The notes under the pieces: generated by a model
Database searches by the model: none
Told to the model about the DNA's origin: nothing
The model's input: only the letters and a program-made list of their open reading frames with translations
Source: Tepidisphaeraceae bacterium
GTDB lineage: Bacteria > Planctomycetota > Phycisphaerae > Tepidisphaerales > Tepidisphaeraceae
NCBI GenBank assembly: GCA_035998445.1
Contig: DASYHQ010000008.1
Span: 220,744-284,743 of the forward strand
Reading direction: 5' to 3'
Length of the DNA: 64,000 nucleotides
Shown here: piece by piece, positions 54,228-62,421 of the stretch
Position numbering within the stretch: the first letter of the stretch is position 1
Layout of the letters: every line of letters begins with the position of its first letter
Position numbers and translations under genes: made by a program

Positions 54228-55304
54228 TTACCCGATCTGGCACGTCCGCACCGACAACACGCGCGGCACGTCCCCCGGCAGGCGCTGCCACGCCTTGCCC
54301 CCATCGCGGCTCGCGTACACGTGTCCCATGGTCGTCCCAAGGTACACGCCCGGCTCGTCCCGGTCGTCCACCGTCATCGCGTCGCGCAGGATGCCGACAT
54401 AACTGCCCGCCGGCAGCCCGTCGTTCGTCGCGGCCCACGAGGACCCCTCGTCGGTTGACCGGTAGATCGCGAATCGCCCATCCTTGAAGAACCGGGTCTC
54501 GTCACCGCCCAGCGGCGCGATGCACAGTTCGCCGCGGTTGGTCATCACCATCGGAAACCCGAAATTGCCCGGCAGGCCGTGCTCGATCTTCCGCCAGTTG
54601 TCGCCGGCGTCGTCGGTGCGGTACACACCGCCGTGGTACTGCATGAAGAGCGTGTCGGGCTTGGTCGCGTGCTGCACCATCTTGTGGACGCAGTGCACCG
54701 CGTCCGGCTCATCCGACCCGGTCGGCACGCCGCCCAAGCCCTTGTTGGCCGGCGTCCAGGTCGCGCCACCGTCGGTCGTGCGGAAGCAGCCAACCGCGCT
54801 GATGCCGACCCACATGCGCTGCGGATCGCTGTGGTCGACGATGATCGTGTGCAGGCAGAGCCCACCCCCACCCGCGAACCACTTGGGGCGCGTGGGGTGC
54901 TTCGTGAGCGAGTCGATTTCGGTCCAACTGTCACCCCCATCGCGCGAGACGAAGAGGCCTGCCTCATCGACGCCCGCAAACACCGTGTGGTGCTGAGCCG
55001 GGTGTGCGCAGACCTGCCAGATGCGGTTCATCTTGAACCCCGACTCCGCCGAGTACGCCGGCCCGCGCTCGATCTGCGACCACGTCTTGCCCATGTCGTC
55101 GCTGACGCGCAGCGTCGCGCCGTAAGCGTAATGCGTCGTCCCCACAATCAACCGCGGCGTCTCACGCCCGTTGACCAGTCCCACCGAGCTCACCTCCCAC
55201 CCCGGCAGCATCGGCTCTGCCATCGTCCATTGCTGGCGCGACGCGTCGCTGGTGTAGCAGAAGAGGCCCTTGGTGGTGCCGACGAAGAGATGCTGCTGTG
55301 ACAT
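54228..55304 (-). CDS. BNR/sialidase-like beta-propeller protein
   Basis: 358 residues from the ATG at 55304; the upstream ATG at 55382 lies in the promoter region. Repeated motif S-x-D-x-G-x-x-W: LRVSDDMGKTWSQIERG, LFVSRDGGDSWTEIDSL, FRTTDGGATWTPANKGL, YRTDDAGDNWRKIEHGL, YRSTDEGSSWAATNDGL and VYASRDGGKAWQRLPGDV, i.e. six Asp-box/BNR repeats characteristic of a six- or seven-bladed propeller (exo-alpha-sialidase fold). Catalytic Arg triad of true sialidases is not evident, so it is likely a non-enzymatic or differently acting glycosyl-hydrolase-like protein. No signal peptide: cytoplasmic. Confidence 0.8.
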   Translation of the reverse strand: MSQQHLFVGTTKGLFCYTSDASRQQWTMAEPMLPGWEVSSVGLVNGRETPRLIVGTTHYAYGATLRVSDDMGKTWSQIERGPAYSAESGFKMNRIWQVCAHPAQHHTVFAGVDEAGLFVSRDGGDSWTEIDSLTKHPTRPKWFAGGGGLCLHTIIVDHSDPQRMWVGISAVGCFRTTDGGATWTPANKGLGGVPTGSDEPDAVHCVHKMVQHATKPDTLFMQYHGGVYRTDDAGDNWRKIEHGLPGNFGFPMVMTNRGELCIAPLGGDETRFFKDGRFAIYRSTDEGSSWAATNDGLPAGSYVGILRDAMTVDDRDEPGVYLGTTMGHVYASRDGGKAWQRLPGDVPRVLSVRTCQIG

Positions 55305-55376
55305 AGTTTGCCCCGTTGGAAGGTTTGGTGCCCACAGGATGCGCTGCTGAGGTCGGTATTTCAAGCGACGCTGTGC

Positions 55377-55524
55377 CTTCACGTAGCATGGGCGTCTCGC
55401 CCTTGCCTGTGGTCAAAGCGGAAGATCAATTTTTGGTTGGCAATCTTCCGGAGTAGATTCCCGGGATGAAATGAATTTTGCGTGCTGCTGGCAGGCATGG
55501 GCGAGACGCCCATGCTACGTGAAG
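55377..55524. repeat. Family A hairpin-doublet element, copy 6
   Basis: 148 bp; left CTTCACGTAGCATGGGCGTC and right GACGCCCATGCTACGTGAAG, complementary over 20 or more bp. GTAG variant beside the hairpin. It lies between two minus-strand genes. Confidence 0.9.
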
Positions 55525-55533
55525 CGAAGATTG

Positions 55534-56394
55534 CTACTCCCCCGACGGTTCGCGAATGACCGCGGCGATGTCGCAGCACTTTTCGAGCAAATGTTCGACC
55601 GTCTCCAGGCTCAGTACCGTCGCGGCGTCGCTCTTGGCGTTCTTGGGGTCGGGGTGGACCTCCAGGAACAGCCCGTCCACGCACCCCGTCGCGACGGCGG
55701 CGCGGGCGAGCAGGGGCGCGTACTGCGGGTTGCCACCGCTGGCGCCGCCCAGGGCGGCCGGTTGCTGGGTGCTGTGGGTGACGTCGAAGATCACCGGCAC
55801 GCCGAAGCTCTTCATGATCGCCAAGCCCGTGAAGTCGTTCACGAGGCGGTTGTAGCCGAAGAACGAGCCGCGCTCGGTCAGCATCGTCTGGCTGGGGATG
55901 ACCGACCTGCGATTGGCAATGGCCGCCGACGCTTCATCGCCGCGCGCGGCCTTCACCTTCTCGACGGCGTTGGACATCTCCTGGGGGCTCATGAACTGCC
56001 CCTTCTTGATGTTCACCGCCGCCCCACTGCGGCCGGCGGCGTGCAGCAGGTCGGTCTGCCGCGCCAGGAACGCCGGGATCTGCAGAATGTCCACCACGCT
56101 CGCCGCCTCGGCGACCTGGTAGCTCTCGTGCACGTCGGTCAGCACCGGCACGCCCACCTGCTCCTTCACGGCCTTCAGCACGATCAACCCATCCTCGAGC
56201 CCCGGCCCGCGGAAGCTGCCGTTGGACGAGCGGTTGGCCTTGTCGAAGCTGGCCTTGAACACGTACGCGATGCCCAGCTTGTCGCAGATGCCCTTCATGT
56301 GCGTCGCGATCTGCAGCGACTGATCGAGCGACTCGATCACGCAGGGGCCGGCGATGACGAACAGCGGGGTACGGGTCAGGTAGTCATTGGTCAT
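55534..56394 (-). CDS. kdsA: 3-deoxy-D-manno-octulosonate-8-phosphate synthase
   Basis: 286 residues. Condenses phosphoenolpyruvate with D-arabinose-5-phosphate to make KDO-8-phosphate, the committed step to KDO for lipopolysaccharide. Family signatures: FVIAGPCVIESLDQSLQIAT (PEP binding, residues 12-31), KASFDKANRSSNGSFRGPGL, VLTDVHESYQVAEAASVVDI, LQIPAFLARQTDLLHAAGRS, KKGQFMSPQEMSNAVEKVKA and DVTHSTQQPAALGGASGGNP. The occurrence of kdsA agrees with an outer membrane carrying KDO. A typical class I or II distinction (metal Cys in the CxxR or ANRR segments) cannot be made safely by eye; ANRRS is seen at about 160. It is a lone gene. Confidence 0.95.
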   Translation of the reverse strand: MTNDYLTRTPLFVIAGPCVIESLDQSLQIATHMKGICDKLGIAYVFKASFDKANRSSNGSFRGPGLEDGLIVLKAVKEQVGVPVLTDVHESYQVAEAASVVDILQIPAFLARQTDLLHAAGRSGAAVNIKKGQFMSPQEMSNAVEKVKAARGDEASAAIANRRSVIPSQTMLTERGSFFGYNRLVNDFTGLAIMKSFGVPVIFDVTHSTQQPAALGGASGGNPQYAPLLARAAVATGCVDGLFLEVHPDPKNAKSDAATVLSLETVEHLLEKCCDIAAVIREPSGE

Positions 56395-56475
56395 GAGTCA
56401 CTAGTCACCAGTGGTAAAAGTGCGTCCGGTCGTCAGGCACGTGCGAGTGACGAGGGACCAGTGACCAGTGACCGC

Positions 56476-57369
56476 CTACGGCACGATAAAGCCCACGCGC
56501 CGTTCAAGCAAATCGATGCGCAGCGGCGTGAAGCCGAAGGCGTCGCCGTCGAGTTGGATGGGGGTTTGTTCTGACGACTCGATCTCGATGCGCGTGCCAC
56601 CCGCCAGCACGACACCGTCGGCCTGCAGGTGCTCGCCGGCGGCGGCGAGCAGCGCGATCTGCAGCAAATCCTTCCGATCGCGGCACGGCATCACGCAAAC
56701 GTCCAACCGGCGGTCGTTCGGTCGCGCATCGGGCAGAAACGGAAAGCCCATCCCATACTCCGGCACGTTCGCGACGATCGCGATGGCCGGGCGTTCATCG
56801 AAGATCGGCCGCCCGTCGACCGCAACGCGCAGCGGGTGAAACGCGTAGTCGCGCAGCGTGAGCAACGTGGGGAACGCGTAGCTGATGAAGTCGATCGGCC
56901 CGTTGCGCACGCGCTCCATCTCGTGCACCACGTGCGCGTCGAACCCGGCGCTGGCCATCAGCAGAAACATCTGCCCGTTGGCGCTGCCGGCGTCGAAGTG
57001 CACGACCCGGTACTTCGCGATGGCCGCCGCGATCTCGTCGGCGGGGTCCTCGTCGTGCCAGGCCAGTTCCAAATGCTTGCCGATGAGGTTCGCGGTGCCC
57101 ATCGGCACGAGCAAAATGGGCGGCGGTTCGGGCAGCACCTCGTACAACCGAGCCGCGACCGCGCGCAGCGTGCCATCGCCACCCATTACGATCGCGGCGT
57201 GATGCGTCGCCGCAGGCTTGGGCAGAAACTGGCCCGGCGGCTCGAAGACCGTCCGCACGTCGTACCCCGCCGGCTGCAACCGCCGGGCGATCTTCCCCGC
57301 AAACGACCGCGCCCGCCCCCGGCCCGCGTTCGGGTTGCAGAAGACGAGGATGGTGGGACGGGGACGCAT
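56476..57369 (-). CDS. Diacylglycerol/lipid kinase family protein
   Basis: 297 residues from the ATG at 57369; the ATG at 57408 would add 13. DAGK catalytic-domain family (DgkB/YegS): PTILVFCNPNAGRGRARSFA at the N-terminus (nucleotide site), AIVMGGDGTLRAVAARLYEV with the GGDGT motif (about 63-68), then LLVPMGTANLIGKHLELAWH, the SAGFDAHVVHEMERVRNG segment and a C-terminal beta-sandwich with IAIVANVPEYGMGFPFLPDA. It phosphorylates a lipid or long-chain base; substrate open. kdsA follows on the same strand with an 81-bp gap that contains a small repeat, so lipid and KDO metabolism might be linked. Confidence 0.88.
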   Translation of the reverse strand: MRPRPTILVFCNPNAGRGRARSFAGKIARRLQPAGYDVRTVFEPPGQFLPKPAATHHAAIVMGGDGTLRAVAARLYEVLPEPPPILLVPMGTANLIGKHLELAWHDEDPADEIAAAIAKYRVVHFDAGSANGQMFLLMASAGFDAHVVHEMERVRNGPIDFISYAFPTLLTLRDYAFHPLRVAVDGRPIFDERPAIAIVANVPEYGMGFPFLPDARPNDRRLDVCVMPCRDRKDLLQIALLAAAGEHLQADGVVLAGGTRIEIESSEQTPIQLDGDAFGFTPLRIDLLERRVGFIVP

Positions 57370-57433
57370 GGACTTCCCGAGGCTAATGCAATTCCGCGCA
57401 GGCGTCATCCGTGTGGAACGATGGGCGTCTTAG

Positions 57434-57573
57434 CCGTGGCATGGGCGTCTCGCCCAGGCGTGTAGATTGGAATAGGAGATTTGATTTGTTGGTATCCGCG
57501 TCGTCCAGGCCGCTGAAACAAATCGAGTTCTTCCGGCCTTATGGCGAACATGGGCGAGACGCCCATGCCACGG
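57434..57573. repeat. Family A hairpin-doublet element, copy 7
   Basis: 140 bp; left CCGTGGCATGGGCGTCTCGC and right GGGCGAGACGCCCATGCCAC then GG. The interior TAGATTGGAATAGG then GATTTGATTTGTTGG and CCGCTGAAACAAATC matches copies at 22446 and 10416. Confidence 0.9.
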
Positions 57574-57759
57574 AAGCACGAACGCTAATGGCCAACCCCC
57601 CTACCCAAACTATTTTTATCACATTCATGCCCATATGCATTCCAGCCCCCTCTGGAGTCGTTGACAGCCCCAAATCGCTCACATATCAATACTAACTTGA
57701 TTCGCGCGCCCGAGATACGGGCGTGTTTCCGCACCCCGACCGCAACCGAGCCACCCCCT

Positions 57760-58686
57760 ATGACAGACATGAGCGTATTGTCGATTAACGAGCGCGCCGC
57801 CGAGGAATACTTCCGCAAGGCCAAGGAAGCCGATGCCGCGGGCAACCACGAGAAGGCGATCGAGTTTTACGAGCGCACGCTCAACGAGAACCCCGACCAC
57901 GAGCAGGCCTGCTTCGAGCTGGCGCTGATGTACGACCGCCGGGCGGAAGATGCCAAGGCGATCGAGCTGTACGAGCGTCTGGTCACCAGCCCGCCGGTCA
58001 GCATCAACGCGCTGCTGAACCTGGCGCTGCTGTACGAGGACAACAACCACTACGACGAGGCCCACCGCTGCCTCGACGCGGTGCTGCGCACCGATCCGAA
58101 TCACCCCCGCGCCCGCCTGTACATGAAGGACGTGGAAAGCGCCCGTTCGATGTACTACGACGACGAGGACAACGGCCACGGAGACCGCCGCAACGCGGTG
58201 CTGGACATCCCGATCACCGATTTCGAGCTGTCGGTTCGCAGCCGCAACTGTCTGAAGAAGATGAACATCCGCTCGGTCGGCGACCTGCTGCGCACGAGCG
58301 AGCCGGAGCTGCTGAGCTACAAGAACTTCGGCGAAACGAGCCTGAACGAGATCAAGGCCCTGCTGGCCCAGAAGGGCCTGCGCCTCGGCCAGAGCCTGGA
58401 AGGCGAAGGCAAGGCCGCCGCCGCCGCCAGCACGATGGCCCGCCGCCCCGCCACCGTGCCGGGCAACATTCCGTCGGAAGTGATGAACAAGACGGTCGGC
58501 GACCTCGAGCTGTCGGTCCGCAGCCGCAAGGCGCTCCAGCGGTTGAACATCAACCTGATCAGCGAACTCGCCAGCCGCACGGAAGACGAACTGCTGGGCT
58601 GCAAGAACTTCGGCCAGACCAGCCTCAACGAGATCAAGCAGCAGCTGGCCACCTTCGGCATGGGGCTGCGTAAGCTGGACGAGTAA
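57760..58686 (+). CDS. TPR protein with two RNA-polymerase alpha-CTD-like domains
   Basis: 308 residues from the ATG at 57760 (ATG at 57769 is an alternative). Residues ~12-118 are tetratricopeptide repeats: AEEYFRKAKEADAAGNHEKA then IEFYERTLNENPDHEQACFE; AIELYERLVTSPPVSINALL; LALLYEDNNHYDEAHRCLDA. After an acidic linker come two alpha-CTD (RNA polymerase A C-terminal) repeats at about 152-210 and 247-305: TDFELSVRSRNCLKKMNIRS, ELLSYKNFGETSLNEIKALL and GDLELSVRSRKALQRLNINL, ELLGCKNFGQTSLNEIKQQL. In domain 1 the Arg, Asn and Cys that contact DNA in E. coli alpha (R265, N268, C269) are kept (160, 163, 164); in domain 2 the latter two are Lys and Ala. A cytoplasmic protein, probably bridging proteins to promoters. 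Confidence 0.88.
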   Translation: MTDMSVLSINERAAEEYFRKAKEADAAGNHEKAIEFYERTLNENPDHEQACFELALMYDRRAEDAKAIELYERLVTSPPVSINALLNLALLYEDNNHYDEAHRCLDAVLRTDPNHPRARLYMKDVESARSMYYDDEDNGHGDRRNAVLDIPITDFELSVRSRNCLKKMNIRSVGDLLRTSEPELLSYKNFGETSLNEIKALLAQKGLRLGQSLEGEGKAAAAASTMARRPATVPGNIPSEVMNKTVGDLELSVRSRKALQRLNINLISELASRTEDELLGCKNFGQTSLNEIKQQLATFGMGLRKLDE

Positions 58687-58710
58687 CCTGTAAGTCTCAA
58701 TGACCAAACC

Positions 58711-58828
58711 AGAATGACCAATGAACGTCCAATGACCAAGAACCAATAAAGGCGGGTTACCGTACCCAGCATTGGACATTGGCGTTTGGACATTCATTGG
58801 TCATTCGGATCTGGCCATTGGTCATTCT
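58711..58828. repeat. Family I palindromic element
   Basis: AGAATGACCAATG (58711-58723) and CATTGGTCATTCT (58816-58828) with inner AATGACCAA and CATTGGACATTGG copies, between a transcription-related gene and the SpoIID gene. Confidence 0.75.
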
Positions 58829-58856
58829 GAATGCCTCCCACGGACGGGAACCCGCG

Positions 58857-60128
58857 ATGACCCAACGGATTGGGCTGATCATCCTCGCTGCGCTCCTGCT
58901 CGTGCTGCTGCCGTTCGGCGGCTGCCAGCAGGATAACCTGTCGTCCGTCTCCCCGCGCGATCCCAAGAGTCCCGTCGTTCGCGTGCGGCTGCTCGAAGGG
59001 CGCGACCGCATCGCGCTCACCGCATCCGCCAACCCCACCGTTCGCACCGGCGCCGACCGGCCGATCACGCTCAACCTGCCCCATGGCACGCCGATCGACG
59101 TCACGCTGGCGGCCGGTGGGTGGCGCGTGGGCGACCAGATGCTGGGCACGGGCGAACTGGTGATCGAACCCGCCACGCCTGGCTCGGTGAAGGTCGACAA
59201 CCAATCCTATCGCGGCCGGTACCGCCTGGTGCCGACCGGGCCGGGCAAGTTCGACGTGGTGAACGACGTCGACGTCGACGGCTACCTGATGGGCGTCGTG
59301 TCGAAGGAAGTGCTGCCCAATTGGGACGAGGAGACCTTTAAGGCCCAGGCGATCGTCGCCCGCACGTACGCGCTCTACGAGATGCGCACCGCGTCGCGCA
59401 GCCGGGCGTGGGACCTGTTTCCCGACCAGCGCAGCCAGGTGTACGGCGGCATTGGCGCCGAGAGCGCCAAGAGCCGCACCGCCGTCGACGCGACGCACGG
59501 CGTGGTGGTGGCGGCCGGGGCACGCGGGCAGGAGAAGATCTTCCCTGCCTACTTCAGCTCCTGCTGCGGTGGCGCCACGCAGAGCGCGGTCGACGCCTTC
59601 GGGTTCGATCAGCCGCACATCGCGCCGCTGGGTGAGCAGAACGTGAAGACGCTGTGCGCCGCCAGCCCGCGGTTCAGCTGGGGCGAGGTCGCGGTCCGCA
59701 AGGATGAGCTGACGCGCCGGTTCCGCCTCTTCGCCGCCCGCCGCAGCACGTCGCCGGGCGACGTGTGGACGGCCGCGACGAACATGGCGACCGTCACGTC
59801 GATCGAAGTGGCGCCGCAGGGCATCAACTCGGCCGGCCGGCCCGTGCGGTTCATCATCACCGATGCGCGCGGCGTGCGGTACAGCTTCAGCGGTGAGGAA
59901 CTCCGCACCGCCATCAACACCGACGCCCCCAAGGACAACCGCGTCTTCAGCAGCTTCTTCAAGCTGATCAACGCCGGCGACACCGTCCGCTTCGTCGACG
60001 GCCACGGCTGGGGCCACGGCGTCGGCATGTGCCAATGGTGCGCCGAAAGCCGCGCCCGCCAAGGCATGCGCCACGAGGACATCGTGCTCGCCGCCTTCCC
60101 CACCGCGCGCCTCGTGCGGGCCTATTGA
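58857..60128 (+). CDS. SpoIID/LytB-domain lipoprotein
   Basis: 423 residues from the ATG at 58857; an upstream ATG at 58779 would lie in the repeat. N-terminal lipoprotein signal: ILAALLLVLLPFGGC with Cys23. After a beta-rich N-part (to about 130) comes the SpoIID/LytB domain: VVNDVDVDGYLMGVVSKEVL then PNWDEETFKAQAIVARTYAL, the YGGIGAES and DATHGVVV blocks, PAYFSSCCGGATQSAV and the conserved C-terminal VDGHGWGHGVGMCQWCAESR. SpoIID-type enzymes are lytic transglycosylases acting on denuded peptidoglycan glycans, so this likely remodels the cell wall outside the inner membrane. RBS is weak; a half family B element follows the stop. Confidence 0.88.
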   Translation: MTQRIGLIILAALLLVLLPFGGCQQDNLSSVSPRDPKSPVVRVRLLEGRDRIALTASANPTVRTGADRPITLNLPHGTPIDVTLAAGGWRVGDQMLGTGELVIEPATPGSVKVDNQSYRGRYRLVPTGPGKFDVVNDVDVDGYLMGVVSKEVLPNWDEETFKAQAIVARTYALYEMRTASRSRAWDLFPDQRSQVYGGIGAESAKSRTAVDATHGVVVAAGARGQEKIFPAYFSSCCGGATQSAVDAFGFDQPHIAPLGEQNVKTLCAASPRFSWGEVAVRKDELTRRFRLFAARRSTSPGDVWTAATNMATVTSIEVAPQGINSAGRPVRFIITDARGVRYSFSGEELRTAINTDAPKDNRVFSSFFKLINAGDTVRFVDGHGWGHGVGMCQWCAESRARQGMRHEDIVLAAFPTARLVRAY

Positions 60129-60157
60129 ACGTTAGACTTAAGCACTAAACCCACCCT

Positions 60158-60362
60158 CGTCATCCTGAGGTACTCCGAAGGATCTCCCTCCGTATTCTTA
60201 TCGGGCAGGTCACACGCTTTCCAGGGCATCGGCCTCCTTCATCAGGCGGCCAACACCCTAACTACGTGTCACCCATGTCCCGGAACAAGTGTCACCTATG
60301 TGCCGAGTCCATACACTGTGTTGACCCTACAGCACGGCTTGGAGTACCAAACCGTGGCACCC
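60158..60362. repeat. Truncated family B unit, direct repeats, family D half arm
   Basis: 60158-60195: CGTCATCCTGAGGTACTCCG then AAGGATCTCC, with no right partner. 60266-60301: GTGTCACCCATGT and GTGTCACCTATGT in direct orientation, 23 bp apart in register. 60330-60362: CACGGCTTGGAGTACCAAAC then CGTGGCACCC, the right half of a family D arm. The region 60129-60389 looks like a scrap yard of elements. Confidence 0.6.
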
Positions 60363-60389
60363 AAACGCTACGGTAAGGCGCGTCCTGCG

Positions 60390-60863
60390 CTAAGCAGTAG
60401 CCGCCGGGGCGATCGGCCACGCACGGCGGATCGCGAACGGGATGAGCCAGAGGAAGACCCCCGCCATCACCAGCGGCACGACCGTCAGGCCTGCGCACAG
60501 CACTGCCGCGAACCACAGCCCCATGAAGCTGCGCAGGCGCACGTCGCTCGGGCCCGTCGGCGAATAGAGCACCTCGACCCTATCGCCCACCGCATGCGCC
60601 GGCGGATTGCTCGCCCAGCCCGTCGTCGACTGGCGCGTTGTGCCCGCTGCGTCGCTGTACTCAAACACCGAGTAATAGGTCGTCCCGTTGTCGCCCGCCG
60701 ATGGCTTCAACTCGATAACAATTCCCGGAACGCTGACCGCATTCTCGACGAACGCCGCCGTGGACGCGTAGAACCAGACCGCCAATCCACCGGTCACCAG
60801 CGCCGGCAGTAAACACAGCAGGCCGACGATGCGGCTGGGAAGAATCAGTCCGCGAGCGTCCAT
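60390..60863 (-). CDS. DUF3592 membrane protein
   Basis: 157 residues from the ATG at 60863; the longer start at 61160 gives an unnatural Arg/Pro-rich N-terminus overlapping the next gene. An N-terminal span (RIVGLLCLLPALVTGGLAVW), a beta-rich extracytoplasmic region (IVIELKPSAGDNGTTYYSVF; ASNPPAHAVGDRVEVLYSPT then GPSDVRLRS), and a C-terminal span (FAAVLCAGLTVVPLVMAGVF) match DUF3592. Function unknown. The start is 119 bp after the DUF4259 gene's stop on the same strand; the two could be co-transcribed. Confidence 0.75.
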   Translation of the reverse strand: MDARGLILPSRIVGLLCLLPALVTGGLAVWFYASTAAFVENAVSVPGIVIELKPSAGDNGTTYYSVFEYSDAAGTTRQSTTGWASNPPAHAVGDRVEVLYSPTGPSDVRLRSFMGLWFAAVLCAGLTVVPLVMAGVFLWLIPFAIRRAWPIAPAATA

Positions 60864-60982
60864 GGGTTCCCTAACGTAGTGCCATCGAGTGATTGAGCCG
60901 GCGCCGGCTTCCGCATTTAGTTTACCTACCGCGACGGTCCGCCGCATCGGCGGGTGATTGGCGTGCGGCCCGGCCGCTGCAC

Positions 60983-61741
60983 TCAACACCACCCCAGCTT
61001 TGGCAGCACGGCCCGCAACGCCTCTGGTAACTCGTCCCAAGTGCACGCGTGCCCTCGCACCCGAACGTTGTTCCAAACCCTGAACGACTCCGGCCGTCGT
61101 TCGGGCACGATGACGTCGCGGGCGAGAAACGTGATGCGATCGGCCGGCTCGTGCGAGCACATCGTGTAGTGCGGCCGCAGCGTGTCCGCCAGTTCCAGTC
61201 GACGCTGTTCGAACGGCTGGCCATCATCGAGCCCCAACAGGCAGATGTTGCAGTAGGTTCCGCCCCGATCGCTCCACAGGTGCAGCACGCAGAAGCGAAC
61301 GCTCGTGCGATCGTCGAGCCGATACGCCGCCACGTCGCCGACGCGGAAGTCGGTGGACGACTTCGGAAGCGGCTTGAGCTTCCGCGCCTTCGGTTGGGCG
61401 CCTAGGAGTTGCTCGCGCAGCTTCGACAAGTGCTTCTGGCGCTGGTTGACGCCCGAACGGCCGTGATCGTTCCACCGGCGGAGGTCGGCGCCGCTGTCGA
61501 TGATCGCCACGGCCCGATCCCGCACAGTGTCGAGCAGCCGCCCGAATTTCCACTGCGTCGCGGCAAGCGCGAGCCAGAATACGACGGCATCGTCTTCGTC
61601 CGCGAGCATTTCGGCCGATTCAAGAACCAGACGCTCTGTCGCATCGGTAGCGCTGAGCTCTTCGGCCACAAGGTCCGTGAACGCATCGCGCACGTCCGCC
61701 GCCGTATCGTCGGAGAAGATGGCAGTGCCCCAAGCGCCCAT
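60983..61741 (-). CDS. DUF4259-domain protein
   Basis: 252 residues. N-terminus MGAWGTAIFSDDTAADVRDA then FTDLVAEELSATDATERLVL is the DUF4259 signature (MGAWGTGIFxxD). After a linker (QPKARKLKPLPKSSTDFRVG) the C-terminal half contains DVAAYRLDDRTSVRFCVLHL and CNICLLGLDDGQPFEQRR, a beta-rich region that I do not recognise, perhaps a ligand-binding immunity-type fold. No signal peptide, cytoplasmic. DUF4259 proteins often appear near toxins or in immunity roles, but nothing here proves that. Confidence 0.8.
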   Translation of the reverse strand: MGAWGTAIFSDDTAADVRDAFTDLVAEELSATDATERLVLESAEMLADEDDAVVFWLALAATQWKFGRLLDTVRDRAVAIIDSGADLRRWNDHGRSGVNQRQKHLSKLREQLLGAQPKARKLKPLPKSSTDFRVGDVAAYRLDDRTSVRFCVLHLWSDRGGTYCNICLLGLDDGQPFEQRRLELADTLRPHYTMCSHEPADRITFLARDVIVPERRPESFRVWNNVRVRGHACTWDELPEALRAVLPKLGWC

Positions 61742-61787
61742 GCGTCCTTACTTCGCCGTTGTATGACAAAACCCGATGCCCCGACCG

Positions 61788-62291
61788 TCAGTTCCCCGCC
61801 ATCGCCAGCGTCATCAGATGCTCATCGTAGAAGCGGCCATCGCACGCGAACGTCTCCCGCTCGGTCCCATAGATCACAAACCCAAGCGATTCGTACAGCC
61901 GGACAGCCGCGCGTTGTTCCGTCACCACCGTCAGGTTCACCCGGCGGATCGCGGTGTCGGCCGCCGCGCGATCTAGCGCGGCCTGCATTAGCGCCCGCCC
62001 CTGGCCCTGTTGCCGCAGCGACGGCGTCACGTACAGGCCGGCCACGTAGGCCCCATGCTTCTCGTTGGCCGCTTCGTAGCGTGAGAAGCGAACGATGCCC
62101 ACCAGCGCCCCATCCGCAAACGCCCCGAAGATGCACCGGTCCTCGGTCGCCACCAGCCGCCGGCCCATCGCCGCCAGGTCCGGCTCCTCCTCCATCACCG
62201 CCCCAAACGCCGGCGGCCGCTCGCGCAGCGCCATTAACCGCACCGCCCGATAGGCCGCGGCATCTTCGGGCGATAGGGGGCGAATGGGCAT
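61788..62291 (-). CDS. GNAT-family N-acetyltransferase
   Basis: 167 residues. Acetyl-CoA-binding motif A is seen at AYVAGLYVTPSLRQQGQGRA then LMQAALDRAA (pattern R/Q-x-x-G-x-G/A), after beta strands IFGAFADGALVGIVRFSRY; the last part NLTVVTEQRAAVRLYESLGF then VIYGTERETFACDGRFYDEH completes a typical GNAT fold ending LMTLAMAG. Substrate is unknown: could be an amino group on a protein, antibiotic or metabolite. Gap to the previous gene 46 bp; alone otherwise. Confidence 0.9.
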   Translation of the reverse strand: MPIRPLSPEDAAAYRAVRLMALRERPPAFGAVMEEEPDLAAMGRRLVATEDRCIFGAFADGALVGIVRFSRYEAANEKHGAYVAGLYVTPSLRQQGQGRALMQAALDRAAADTAIRRVNLTVVTEQRAAVRLYESLGFVIYGTERETFACDGRFYDEHLMTLAMAGN

Positions 62292-62421
62292 GAGGGGTTA
62301 GCTTAACAAACGTAGATAACGGGATGGGTACATTTACCTGACAATTGGACCTGTCCCGCCATCTGCCTCTCTGGATATTCTGGATGTCCCCTTTTCCTCA
62401 CCCGGCCAGTGATCTCACACA

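Noticed and set aside
7497..57573. CRISPR array as an explanation of the repeats
   Set aside because: Copies are kilobases apart, are palindromic doublets, and there are no regularly spaced spacers or cas genes; VapD, though Cas2-like in fold, is not part of such a locus.
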